Source: an uncultured Prevotella sp.
GTDB lineage: Bacteria; Bacteroidota; Bacteroidia; Bacteroidales; Bacteroidaceae
DNA: 8,762 bases
Assembly (NCBI GenBank): GCA_937892695.1
Contig: CALBJK010000251.1
Location: forward strand, 1 to 8,762
Direction: 5' to 3'
Shown here: positions 1-7,028 of the stretch, piece by piece
How the letters are laid out: each line of letters opens with the position of its first letter
Position numbering within the stretch: the first letter of the stretch is position 1
Made by a program: the position numbers and the translations under genes
Notes under the pieces: generated by a model
The model's database searches: none
Seen by the model: the letters and a program-made list of their open reading frames with translations, nothing else
Told to the model about the DNA's origin: nothing

Positions 1-3000
1 CCTCCCAGCAATACTGGAATTCCTCAGTCACTCCTCCGCAACATTTGCTGAAACGTGCGTCGCAGATATCGTTGCCGTATGCGAGAATTTGTCCTTCAGT
101 CGATTTTACGGCCTCTTTGACGTGAGGACTTGTCTCTTTGGTTATGCCCTGGTAGCGTTGACAGTGGTCGTCGGCACAGACATCGAAAATGGTATGGTCT
201 TCTCTGTCATACCAACGTATCAGTTCGTCGTCTTTCTTTACGAACGAAAAAAATCCGCCTGTTGCACTTTGTCGACGGCGTTTTTCCATCTGCGCGAGCA
301 GCCAGCTACGGGATATGACGGCGTGAGCCTTGAGTAGTTCCATGCTTGAGGTTGCACTCATTTCGCTTGAAATGACACTGCACAGATATTCTTCGACCGG
401 TAGCTCGTTGATGGCGCATACGCTGTCGGCTTCTACCACCAGTTTGAGCGTGCCCAAGAAGGTCTGAGTTTCCTTTCTCTCCCAGTGGAAGTTTACTCCG
501 ATAGTCACGTTTTCCAAGGAAAACGAGGCGTGTCCGGATTGTGGAATGAATGTCAGTTCACGATATTGGTTGCCGTTCCAGAGCAGGCCACCTTCTGAAA
601 TTTTTACAGTCTGTCGGCCTTCTATCTTTTCGCCCTTAGCCATGTAAGGGCCATTGAGCGAGAAGTCAATGCACGAACCGCTGACAATTCCTACAGAGAC
701 TATTGGCTGTTTACCGCCGAAACAGTCGCAGAGAGTGGTATTGTCATTTTCTTTTTTCAGATTGTCAGCAATATCCGAACCTTCGGCATCGGTGATACCA
801 CATTCTTTTATCGCTGCAATTATCTTGTGTGGCTGTGCCTTGACGAAATCGTTCTCACGCGGCATCACCACCAATCCTGCCATGTCGAGTGCTCCAGGAC
901 TTATCAGCATCTGACTCTCACCTTTAGCATAATAGCAGTCGGGACGGTGTTTGCGTCGTGGAATGACAACAGACACGAAACTTTCTCCGCTATACCAGGC
1001 TACGATATTCATCATGGGCTCGGTCTCACCGTCGCGTATCGGCATGGCTGCATACAGTTTTCTGAATAGAGCCACTCCGTCGTCTGGTTTATGGCACTCG
1101 ATGATGAAAATCGGAACAGTGTAATCGTTGGAATAGGAAACAGTCGAGCCGTTGTCTCCTTTGATTACAGTCTCGGTTTCGCGCCGCAGACGATGCCATT
1201 CTGTCTGTAATGGCAACAGTCCGCTCGAACCTGCTTGAAAGTGGAGATGGTCGGGTGCGGAAGCTCCGCATTTCGGACCGTTATAGAATACCATCAGGTC
1301 TGGATAAAGTTCTATAAGACGGTACAGTTCGGCATAATGTCTGAGAACAGACTGGGGGCAGTGACTCCGTAGCGGTACTGTAAAATGAACAGGAAGTATG
1401 GGGTAGGGGTTGACCAGCAGGACGAATTGATCGTCGACAGGCTTTACTGCTTGTTCCTCCGGCCTGTTTGAGGCGCAAAGAAAGCATGGACGCTTGGATA
1501 GAGAAGCCTTGTCGATATGCGCTCCGGTAGATACTATCCTGGCAGGATTGAACTGCAGTCTCAGCGTATTGTCTCCATCAGAAATTTCGCGTGTCCTTAT
1601 ATGTCGCAAGTCGTGGTAGTGCTGTCTGACTTCAGGCCATGTTTCGAGCTGGCGGTTGAAGAATCTTGACAGCGAACTGTCTGATGTGTAGTCGGCATGT
1701 CCCTGTGTCATACGTTGCCGGGCGCATATCTCAATGGTGCGCAGCCGGTCTTTATAGGTGTTGTTGGCATTGGTCTTCTCTATGTTCAAGGCTGCGTCGC
1801 TATTGCCTGTCCAACGTCGGCACAGATATAGTTCGTCGTAGATTCGTCCTATCCTGTAACGTCGGCTGAAAGCCAGTCCGAGAGCATAGTCTTCGCCGTA
1901 ACTTGTGTTAGGAAACTGTATCTGGCGTACCAGTGGCGTGAAGAAGGCTCGCGGTGCTCCGAGTCCGTTTATGCGCAGGGCATTGTTTGGACCGTTCTGT
2001 TCCGTCCACTCGTGGTGGTCAATAAGTCCTGGAGGTAGTGTATTAAGGGCGAAGTCGCACATGCGGTAGCTGCCTACTATCATTGCTGCCTTCTGTCTGT
2101 GGAACTCGTCGACGATGCGCTGTAGTGTCTCGGACGAAGAGTAGAGGTCGTCGCTATCGAGTTGTATGGCGAAACGTCCGCAACGATTATCGGCTATAGC
2201 CACGTTCCAGCATCCTCCGATGCCTAAGTCGGTGCGGTCTGGGATAATGTGGATGAGACGTTTGTCTGTAGTGGCGATGTCGTCTATAATCTTTGTCGTG
2301 TCGTCAGTCGAGTGATTGTCTACAACGATGACGTTGTAGATGAAGTTTGTTTTCTGCCCGAGAGCCGACCGGACGGCATCGGCTACCGTCTTTTCGCGGT
2401 TGAATACAGGGATGACGACCGATGCTTCGCTGTCGAACTCCTGTTCGTCGAAATCGATGTCGGGATAATGAGATGTGTCGACCAGTGCGTTCAGGCATTC
2501 GAGATGGTGTGTCGCGGCATGTTCCATCTCTATCTGCACATCGCGGTTGCGCGGATTCACGTAGTCGAACTGCTTTTCTCCACTTTTGCGGTTGTCGGTT
2601 TCCAGCTCGGTGTAGAGAGGTTCGTCGAGGTGTAGAATGTCTGACTCACGGCTTATATGGAGCCTCAGGTCATAGAACCCAGCCCATTTATAGTCTGTGT
2701 TCTGGCGTTGGTCTGCATAGTTTCTTAGGGATTTCCGGCTGATAAGTACCAACTGCCCGAAGTCGAAGTCATCGCGTATGCTGCCTTTCTGGTAGTCGAT
2801 GACAGGATGAAACAGTTTACTTCCCTCGTGCTGACTGTAGCAGTCGGAGTAAATCATCCCGGCACCGCTGTCTACAGCTACGCGTAGCATACGCTCGAGA
2901 GCACACATACCGAAAGCTATAGGCGTGGCTTTCAAGCTTATAAGAGCATAATCGGCAGTAATGTTTTCGGCTATACTGATCATCGCGTTAGATGATAGTG

Positions 3001-3175
3001 GCATGTCTGTGGCAATCATACAGCAGTCCTCATTGACGGTGTGACAGCTGATATATTCGGCACTTGCCAAAAGGTATATGTTGTTTACGGTCTTGCTTTG
3101 CTTTAGCTGACGTAGTGTAATATTGGTTTCGCTGTAGTCAGAGCATGGCAGGAAGCAGTCTATTTTTCCTCTCAT
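1..3175 (-). CDS. Multi-domain GT2 glycosyltransferase / DUF4922 phosphorylase-like / SpoIID-LytB fusion (3' end outside window)
   Basis: I translated this frame from the ATG at 3175 (complement) through 1058 codons to the left edge with no stop, so the protein is incomplete at its C-terminus. Order of parts: residues 1-248 resemble a degenerate GT2 region (YSDC at 109-112, HPVIDY at 123-128). Residues 250-500 are a GT2 A-fold domain (SVVIPVFN at 252-259, VVDNHSTDD at 284-292, DSDD at 340-343, GED at 427-429). Residues about 545-815 are a DUF4922-type domain (RPCFLC at 562-567, PDHLHFQ at 641-647). Residues about 823-1058 are a SpoIID/LytB domain (SSEM at 936-939, DDHCQRYQG at 1002-1010, KCCGG at 1044-1048). 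I see no signal peptide or membrane helix. GT2 enzymes move sugars from nucleotide donors; SpoIID proteins cleave peptidoglycan glycan strands; DUF4922 has no established role that I know of. The combined substrate is unknown. The gene appears monocistronic at its 5' side, with its own promoter-like element. Domain calls are firm; the physiological role is inference. Confidence 0.9.
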   Translation of the reverse strand, partial: MRGKIDCFLPCSDYSETNITLRQLKQSKTVNNIYLLASAEYISCHTVNEDCCMIATDMPLSSNAMISIAENITADYALISLKATPIAFGMCALERMLRVAVDSGAGMIYSDCYSQHEGSKLFHPVIDYQKGSIRDDFDFGQLVLISRKSLRNYADQRQNTDYKWAGFYDLRLHISRESDILHLDEPLYTELETDNRKSGEKQFDYVNPRNRDVQIEMEHAATHHLECLNALVDTSHYPDIDFDEQEFDSEASVVIPVFNREKTVADAVRSALGQKTNFIYNVIVVDNHSTDDTTKIIDDIATTDKRLIHIIPDRTDLGIGGCWNVAIADNRCGRFAIQLDSDDLYSSSETLQRIVDEFHRQKAAMIVGSYRMCDFALNTLPPGLIDHHEWTEQNGPNNALRINGLGAPRAFFTPLVRQIQFPNTSYGEDYALGLAFSRRYRIGRIYDELYLCRRWTGNSDAALNIEKTNANNTYKDRLRTIEICARQRMTQGHADYTSDSSLSRFFNRQLETWPEVRQHYHDLRHIRTREISDGDNTLRLQFNPARIVSTGAHIDKASLSKRPCFLCASNRPEEQAVKPVDDQFVLLVNPYPILPVHFTVPLRSHCPQSVLRHYAELYRLIELYPDLMVFYNGPKCGASAPDHLHFQAGSSGLLPLQTEWHRLRRETETVIKGDNGSTVSYSNDYTVPIFIIECHKPDDGVALFRKLYAAMPIRDGETEPMMNIVAWYSGESFVSVVIPRRKHRPDCYYAKGESQMLISPGALDMAGLVVMPRENDFVKAQPHKIIAAIKECGITDAEGSDIADNLKKENDNTTLCDCFGGKQPIVSVGIVSGSCIDFSLNGPYMAKGEKIEGRQTVKISEGGLLWNGNQYRELTFIPQSGHASFSLENVTIGVNFHWERKETQTFLGTLKLVVEADSVCAINELPVEEYLCSVISSEMSATSSMELLKAHAVISRSWLLAQMEKRRRQSATGGFFSFVKKDDELIRWYDREDHTIFDVCADDHCQRYQGITKETSPHVKEAVKSTEGQILAYGNDICDARFSKCCGGVTEEFQYCWE
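2..718 (-). other. SpoIID/LytB-type domain, C-terminally cut by the window edge (residues ~820-1058)
   Basis: The core has the family pattern LPVEEYLCSVISSEM followed by ELLKAHAVISRSWLL (residues 925-960). E938 aligns with the catalytic glutamate of SpoIID lytic transglycosylases. DDHCQRYQG (1002-1010) matches the usual TTHCQVYxG, and DARFSKCCGG (1039-1048) matches the SxCGGxTE end block. Cysteines and histidine at C1000, H1004, C1005, C1045 and C1046 could form the metal site known in SpoIID. The last part of the domain lies beyond the left edge. SpoIID proteins normally act outside the cytoplasmic membrane, but this polypeptide has no visible export signal. Confidence 0.85.
731..1543 (-). 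other. DUF4922 / GalT- and GDP-hexose phosphorylase-like domain (residues ~545-815)
   Basis: The domain has CxxC (C564, C567), a downstream RSHCPQ (H605), and a G-x-S-x-P-[DN]-H-x-H-x-Q stretch (H643, H645, Q647). In galactose-1-phosphate uridylyltransferase, two cysteines and two histidines bind zinc and the central histidine of HxHxQ is the nucleophile. The HLHFQ spelling resembles the GDP-hexose phosphorylase (VTC2/GDPGP1) branch. By that analogy H645 would be the nucleophile, and C564, C567, H605 and H643 would be candidate metal ligands. The motifs are seen directly; the family name DUF4922 is from memory; the chemistry (nucleotidyl transfer or phosphorolysis of an NDP-sugar) is inference. 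Confidence 0.7.
1676..2428 (-). other. GT2 family glycosyltransferase domain (residues ~250-500 of the fusion)
   Basis: This segment carries the nucleotide-sugar-binding signature of family 2 glycosyltransferases. A first strand and turn, SVVIPVFN, is followed by VVDNHSTDD, in the place of the usual VDDGSTDDT. A metal-binding DxD-type motif lies at DSDD (340-343). A GED motif (427-429) occupies the usual position of the catalytic acidic pair. All elements expected for an active inverting transferase are present, unlike the preceding region (1-248), where the equivalent motifs are weak. Donor and acceptor cannot be told from sequence. Confidence 0.85.
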
Positions 3176-3205
3176 TTTTATGGTGCTAATTTAAAAAAGA
3201 TATTG

Positions 3206-3237
3206 CAAACTTACACAAAAAAATCCGATTATACCAA
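3206..3237 (-). promoter_or_regulatory. Bacteroidota-type promoter for the GT/SpoIID fusion gene
   Basis: On the minus strand TAAGTTTG (3213 to 3206) matches the -7 consensus TAnnTTTG. A TTG (3237 to 3235) lies 21 nt upstream as a possible -33 element. The box ends about 30 nt before the ATG at 3175, giving a short leader. No good Shine-Dalgarno is visible, only an A/T-rich leader, as is common in this phylum. Pattern match only. Confidence 0.5.
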
Positions 3238-3344
3238 TTTCATGGTAAAAATTGTCTCGGTAGAAGATAGCATGTAGACAATGTGGTCTGGCTGTTTCTG
3301 TATGTGCATAATGGGGTTGCATTTCGTTGGGAAAAAAGTCTGTG

Positions 3345-3929
3345 CTATTTGTATTTGAAACTGTTCCTGCATATACAATCACACAAATGGTCGTTAACAA
3401 ATCCAGTAGCTTGCAGGAATGCGTAACAAATAGTTGTTCCAAAAAACTTGAACCCTCTTTTTCTCATGTCTTTACTGATAGCATCAGATTCAGGCGAAGA
3501 GACCGGTATTTCGTTCAACGTATGAAAGGTGTGTACGATTGGACGGTTCCCGGGGAAAAACGATAAAATGTAGTTGAAGAAACTGCCAAATTCCTTCTGA
3601 ATGCTAATAAATAGTCTTGCATTGGTTATGGCTGATTTAATTTTTAACCTGTTCTTAACAATTCCGTCAAAGTGAATTAACCTATTGACATCTTCATCGG
3701 TCATTCTCGCTACTTCTTCAATCTCGAAATTAAGAAACGCAGCACGATAACCATTGCGCTTCTTCAATATTGTTATCCAATTTAACCCGGCTTGCGCACT
3801 TTCCAACAGAAGAAATTCAAATAAAATTTTGTCATCTTTCACAAGCTTTCCCCATTCTTTGTCGTGGTATGTCACATAAAGTTCGTCAGTACCACACCAG
3901 CCGCAACGTCCATTTACCAAATCTTCCAT
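3345..3929 (-). CDS. tag: DNA-3-methyladenine glycosylase I (TAG)
   Basis: This 194-aa protein removes 3-methyladenine from alkylated DNA, opening base-excision repair in the cytoplasm. Its length is close to that of E. coli Tag and it aligns with it nearly end to end. The zinc ligands are present: C9 and H22 in the N-terminal RCGW and YHDKEWG blocks, and H181 and C185 in NDHLCDC. The base-recognition residues are also present: Y21, E43 in the LESAQAGL block, and W51 in NWITILKKR. RGFKFFGTTICYAFLQA (about 157-173) is the conserved C-terminal helix region. The start at 3929 puts the first zinc cysteine at the expected place. It is transcribed away from the rfb operon and stops 170 bases before the start of the next minus-strand gene. 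It is clearly more AT-rich than its neighbours (28% GC in bases 3601-3660). There is no sign of a linked ada or alkA. Confidence 0.96.
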   Translation of the reverse strand: MEDLVNGRCGWCGTDELYVTYHDKEWGKLVKDDKILFEFLLLESAQAGLNWITILKKRNGYRAAFLNFEIEEVARMTDEDVNRLIHFDGIVKNRLKIKSAITNARLFISIQKEFGSFFNYILSFFPGNRPIVHTFHTLNEIPVSSPESDAISKDMRKRGFKFFGTTICYAFLQATGFVNDHLCDCICRNSFKYK

Positions 3930-4022
3930 AAAACAATCTTATCCGTTAGTTCGTAACTTATTTTTCAGAGAAAAGTATCCATTTAATTGCTCCAATATAC
4001 TCTTGAGCTTGTTATTTTAGTG

Positions 4023-4030
4023 CAAAGTTA
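4023..4030 (-). promoter_or_regulatory. Putative -7 promoter element for tag
   Basis: On the minus strand the sequence reads TAACTTTG, an exact match to TAnnTTTG, about 95 bases before the tag ATG. No clear TTTG -33 box lies at 19-21 nt spacing; a TTTG occurs 26 nt upstream. The predicted leader is roughly 85-90 nt. Support is the pattern and the position in the divergent gap. Confidence 0.45.
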
Positions 4031-4161
4031 CTTAATATTTCTCACAGCCTAATGTGCAAAAGCCATCTTTTGACTTGATTATGATAATAGGCATCACATT
4101 TTCTGTATGCGATATTTGACAAAGTCTTTGTCTGACATTTCTGCTTTTCAGTTTTTATCTG

Positions 4162-4169
4162 TACCTTTG
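4162..4169 (+). promoter_or_regulatory. Putative -7 promoter element for the rfbCDB operon
   Basis: TACCTTTG matches TAnnTTTG and ends 31 bases before the rfbC ATG. The -33 region is weak, with only T-rich sequence near 4138-4148. It lies in the 271-base divergent gap (3930-4200), facing away from the tag element. No hairpin terminator or riboswitch-like fold was recognised in the gap. Confidence 0.45.
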
Positions 4170-4200
4170 TTCTCTGAGTAGACAAATGCATTTTTAAGCG

Positions 4201-4776
4201 ATGGAAGTAATAAAGACTGAAATAGAGGGCGTGGCAATAATAGAACCGCGCATCTTCAAGGACGCTCGCGGATATTTCTTCGAGAGTTATTCACAGCGTG
4301 AGTTTGATGAGAAGGTTGGACCTATTGAATTCTGTCAGGACAACGAGAGTATGTCTTCGTATGGTGTGATGCGCGGATTGCATTTCCAGTTTCCACCCTA
4401 TACACAGAGCAAACTCGTGCGGTGTGTTCGCGGATCTGTTCTCGACGTGGCCGTAGATATCCGTAAAGGTTCACCAACGTATGGAAAGCATGTTGCCGTG
4501 GAGCTTACCGAGGACAACCATCGCCAGTTCTTCATACCTAAGGGGTTTGCCCATGGTTTCGCCGTGCTTAGCGATAAGGCCGTTTTCCAGTATAAGTGCG
4601 ACAACTTCTACCACCCGGAGGCTGATGGCGGCATCAGTATCCTTGATACCTCGCTGGGAATAGACTGGCGCATACCCACTGAGAAGGCCATATTGAGCGA
4701 GAAAGACACTAAGCATGGCATGCTGAAAGACTTTGACTCGCCGTTTATTTATGAAAAACAAAAGAGCAAAAGGTAA
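4201..4776 (+). CDS. rfbC: dTDP-4-dehydrorhamnose 3,5-epimerase
   Basis: A cupin-fold epimerase of 191 aa, close to the usual 180-190. It inverts C3 and C5 of dTDP-4-dehydro-6-deoxyglucose to give dTDP-4-dehydrorhamnose. Signature blocks: DARGYFFESY (21-30), MRGLHFQ (57-63, catalytic His61), KLVRCVRG (71-78, Lys71), FAHGFAVLS (117-125), Tyr131 in FQYKC, and SEKD (166-169, Asp169). These correspond to the active-site His, Lys, Tyr and Asp of RmlC. The ATG at 4201 gives the normal N-terminus. It is first in a tight plus-strand operon; rfbD begins 6 bases after its stop. No Shine-Dalgarno is evident. The product is cytoplasmic and feeds rhamnose-containing surface polysaccharide or glycan synthesis. 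Confidence 0.97.
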   Translation: MEVIKTEIEGVAIIEPRIFKDARGYFFESYSQREFDEKVGPIEFCQDNESMSSYGVMRGLHFQFPPYTQSKLVRCVRGSVLDVAVDIRKGSPTYGKHVAVELTEDNHRQFFIPKGFAHGFAVLSDKAVFQYKCDNFYHPEADGGISILDTSLGIDWRIPTEKAILSEKDTKHGMLKDFDSPFIYEKQKSKR

Positions 4777-4782
4777 AGATTT

Positions 4783-5700
4783 ATGAACATATTAGTTACA
4801 GGTGCTAACGGACAGCTCGGTAACGAGATGCGCATCGTCAGCACGAAGACAAACGACAATTACATATTTACCGATGTCAACGAGGTGGAGGGCTTGAAGA
4901 CCGTCCATCTGGACATTACGGACATGGATTCCATCCGCAAGATTGTTAAGGACAACGACGTTCAGGCCATAGTCAATTGTGCGGCATGGACAAACGTTGA
5001 CGCATGTGAGACCGACCCGAAATTGGCGGCATTGGCAGAAAAACTGAATGCCGATGCTCCTGATTATCTGGCAAAAGCCATGAAGGAAGTGGATGGTGTG
5101 CTTATACAGATTTCAACCGATTATGTGTTCGGCAAAGAACCGTATAACGTACCTTGCAATCCCGACCAGAAGGGAACACCTACGGGAGTATACGGCACAA
5201 CCAAACTGCACGGCGAACAGAAAATAATTGCTTCTGGCTGCAAGTATGTCATCATCCGTACAGCGTGGCTTTATTCAGAATTTGGCAAGAACTTCTGCAA
5301 GACTATGCTAAACCTTACCGCAACCAAACCGCAGTTGAAGGTAGTGTTCGACCAGTGCGGCACACCTACTTATGCACTTGACCTTGCCAACGCCATCGTT
5401 ATAATACTGGACAAGGTGAAGACGGCAACCGACAAGAACGAATACGAGGGAATATACCATTTCTCCAATGAGGGCGTTTGCTCATGGTATGACTTCACGC
5501 AGATGATAGCAAGAATCTCGGAACATACCGGTTGCGACATACAGCCTTGCTACAGTTCGGAGTATCCTTCTCCTGTAAAGCGTCCGGCCTACTCGGTGCT
5601 TGACAAGCGCAGCATAAAGGATAAGTTCGGTGTGAAGGTTCCTTACTGGGTGGACTCGTTGGAGAAGTGTATAGGAAATATTGAAAATTTGAAAAAATGA
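4783..5700 (+). CDS. rfbD: dTDP-4-dehydrorhamnose reductase
   Basis: A 305-aa extended short-chain dehydrogenase/reductase that reduces dTDP-4-dehydrorhamnose with NAD(P)H to dTDP-L-rhamnose, the last step of the pathway. The N-terminal Rossmann motif is TGANGQLG (6-13). NCAAWTNVDACE (65-76) is the usual cofactor-contact block. STDYVFG (111-117) holds the catalytic Thr/Asp region, and Tyr137-x3-Lys141 is the catalytic pair. GTPTYALDLA is the family substrate-region block further on. It is slightly longer than enterobacterial RmlD (about 299 aa). The start follows the rfbC stop by 6 bases, with AGG at 4771-4773 spaced 9 nt before the ATG as a possible Shine-Dalgarno inside rfbC. The next gene, rfbB, begins 15 bases after the stop, so the three genes are almost certainly co-transcribed. 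Confidence 0.97.
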   Translation: MNILVTGANGQLGNEMRIVSTKTNDNYIFTDVNEVEGLKTVHLDITDMDSIRKIVKDNDVQAIVNCAAWTNVDACETDPKLAALAEKLNADAPDYLAKAMKEVDGVLIQISTDYVFGKEPYNVPCNPDQKGTPTGVYGTTKLHGEQKIIASGCKYVIIRTAWLYSEFGKNFCKTMLNLTATKPQLKVVFDQCGTPTYALDLANAIVIILDKVKTATDKNEYEGIYHFSNEGVCSWYDFTQMIARISEHTGCDIQPCYSSEYPSPVKRPAYSVLDKRSIKDKFGVKVPYWVDSLEKCIGNIENLKK

Positions 5701-5715
5701 AAGACTTAACGAATT

Positions 5716-6855
5716 ATGGAATTTAAGAGAAATATAATAATTACGGGCGGTGCTGGCTTTATCGGGTCGCATGTAGTACGGCTGTTCGTAAACAAATATC
5801 CTGAGTACCACATAATAAACCTTGACAAGCTGACGTATGCCGGCAACCTGGCAAATCTAAAGGATATCGAGGACAAGCCCAACTACACTTTTGTTAAAGG
5901 CGACATCTGCGAATATCCGCTGATACAGAAACTCATGAAGGAGTACAAGGTCGACGGCATTATCCATCTTGCTGCCGAGAGTCATGTCGACCGTTCAATA
6001 AAAGATCCATTTACTTTTGCTCATACCAATGTAATGGGTACGTTGACTCTGTTGCAGTCTGCCAAGGAATACTGGGAGAGTCTGCCGGAGAAGTACGAAG
6101 GCAAGCGTTTCTACCACATCTCCACCGATGAGGTTTACGGTGCATTGGAACTGACTAATCCAGAAGGCATAGAGTCGCCATTTACCACTAAGGCCTCGTC
6201 CGAACACCACCATGCTTATGGCACAAAGTTCTTCACCGAAGAAACGAAGTACAATCCTCATTCCCCTTACTCCGCATCGAAGGCAAGCAGCGACCACTTC
6301 GTCCGGGCCTTTCACGACACCTACGGAATGCCTACCATTGTGACCAACTGTTCGAATAACTACGGCCCGTACCAGTTCCCAGAGAAACTGATACCGCTGT
6401 TCATCAACAACATCCGCCACCGCAAGCCGCTGCCTGTGTACGGTGAGGGCCTGAACGTACGTGACTGGCTGTACGTAGAAGACCACGCACGTGCCATTGA
6501 CCTTATATTCCACAAAGGCAAGACAGCCGACACCTACAACATCGGAGGTTTCAACGAGTGGAAGAACATCGACATCGTAAAGATTTTGATAAAGACTACT
6601 GACCGTCTGCTCGGACGTGAGGATAACGAAGACCTCGGTCTTATCACCCACGTGACCGACCGCAAGGGTCACGACTTGCGCTATGCCATCGACTCGCGCA
6701 AACTCCAGAGAGAACTTGGCTGGGAACCATCTTTACAGTTTGAAGAAGGCATAGAGAAGACTGTACGTTGGTATCTTGACAATCAGGCTTGGATGGATAA
6801 CGTCACTTCCGGCGATTACCAGAAGTATTATGATGAGATGTATAAGGACAGATAA
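5716..6855 (+). CDS. rfbB: dTDP-glucose 4,6-dehydratase
   Basis: A 379-aa extended SDR enzyme that converts dTDP-glucose to dTDP-4-dehydro-6-deoxyglucose, the substrate of RfbC. NAD-binding TGGAGFIGSH spans 10-19; HLAAESHVDRSI (84-95) and STDEVYG (136-142, with Thr137-Asp138-Glu139) are the dehydratase catalytic blocks; YSASKASSDH (185-194) holds Tyr185 and Lys189. NCSNNYGPYQFPEKLIPL (211-228) and RDWLYVEDHARA (249-260) are also typical. Between Glu139 and Tyr185 there are 45 residues, about 13 more than in Salmonella RmlB, including EHHHAYG (163-169); this explains the longer protein. It is the last gene of rfbC-rfbD-rfbB. All catalytic residues are present, so the enzyme should be active. 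Confidence 0.97.
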   Translation: MEFKRNIIITGGAGFIGSHVVRLFVNKYPEYHIINLDKLTYAGNLANLKDIEDKPNYTFVKGDICEYPLIQKLMKEYKVDGIIHLAAESHVDRSIKDPFTFAHTNVMGTLTLLQSAKEYWESLPEKYEGKRFYHISTDEVYGALELTNPEGIESPFTTKASSEHHHAYGTKFFTEETKYNPHSPYSASKASSDHFVRAFHDTYGMPTIVTNCSNNYGPYQFPEKLIPLFINNIRHRKPLPVYGEGLNVRDWLYVEDHARAIDLIFHKGKTADTYNIGGFNEWKNIDIVKILIKTTDRLLGREDNEDLGLITHVTDRKGHDLRYAIDSRKLQRELGWEPSLQFEEGIEKTVRWYLDNQAWMDNVTSGDYQKYYDEMYKDR

Positions 6856-7010
6856 GCGTTCTTTCTCTATTGGTAGGTATTCGGAGTTAAAGATTTTTGT
6901 GTAGAATCACACTATAAGCTTTTGTAACGATTCTGTTGCTTATTGTGCGTTTAATTCTGAATATCTACTTAAAAGATGTTTATTTGTTTTGTAAAGTGAT
7001 GAAAAAACAA
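6856..7010. other. Intergenic spacer after rfbB, no clear terminator
   Basis: This AT-rich spacer contains only a 4-bp inverted repeat (GTGT 6899-6902 / ACAC 6909-6912) with no following T-run, too weak to call a terminator. The right end merges into the promoter upstream of the next gene. No small gene is supported. Confidence 0.4.
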
Positions 7011-7018
7011 TAACTTTG
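6988..7018 (+). promoter_or_regulatory. Consensus Bacteroidota promoter (TTTG-N19-TAACTTTG)
   Basis: TTTG at 6988-6991, a 19-nt spacer, and TAACTTTG at 7011-7018 fit the Bacteroidota -33/-7 consensus very well; it is the best promoter in the window. The -7 box ends only 10 bases before the ATG at 7029, so the transcript would have a leader of only a few bases. Confidence 0.75.
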
Positions 7019-7028
7019 CAAGAGTTAT

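Noticed and set aside
2249..2635. A 128-codon plus-strand frame
   Set aside because: Antisense to the GT2 domain of the fusion gene, whose frame is continuous and motif-rich.
3191..3442. An 83-codon minus-strand frame between tag and the fusion gene
   Set aside because: Its first 98 bases overlap the 3' end of tag in another frame and it resembles no family; it would also cover the fusion-gene promoter.
5995..6672. A 225-codon ATG frame on the minus strand
   Set aside because: It lies wholly antisense to rfbB, which is certain, and its translation shows no recognisable motif.
6899..6912. Small inverted repeat after rfbB as a terminator
   Set aside because: Only a 4-bp stem and no following T-run.
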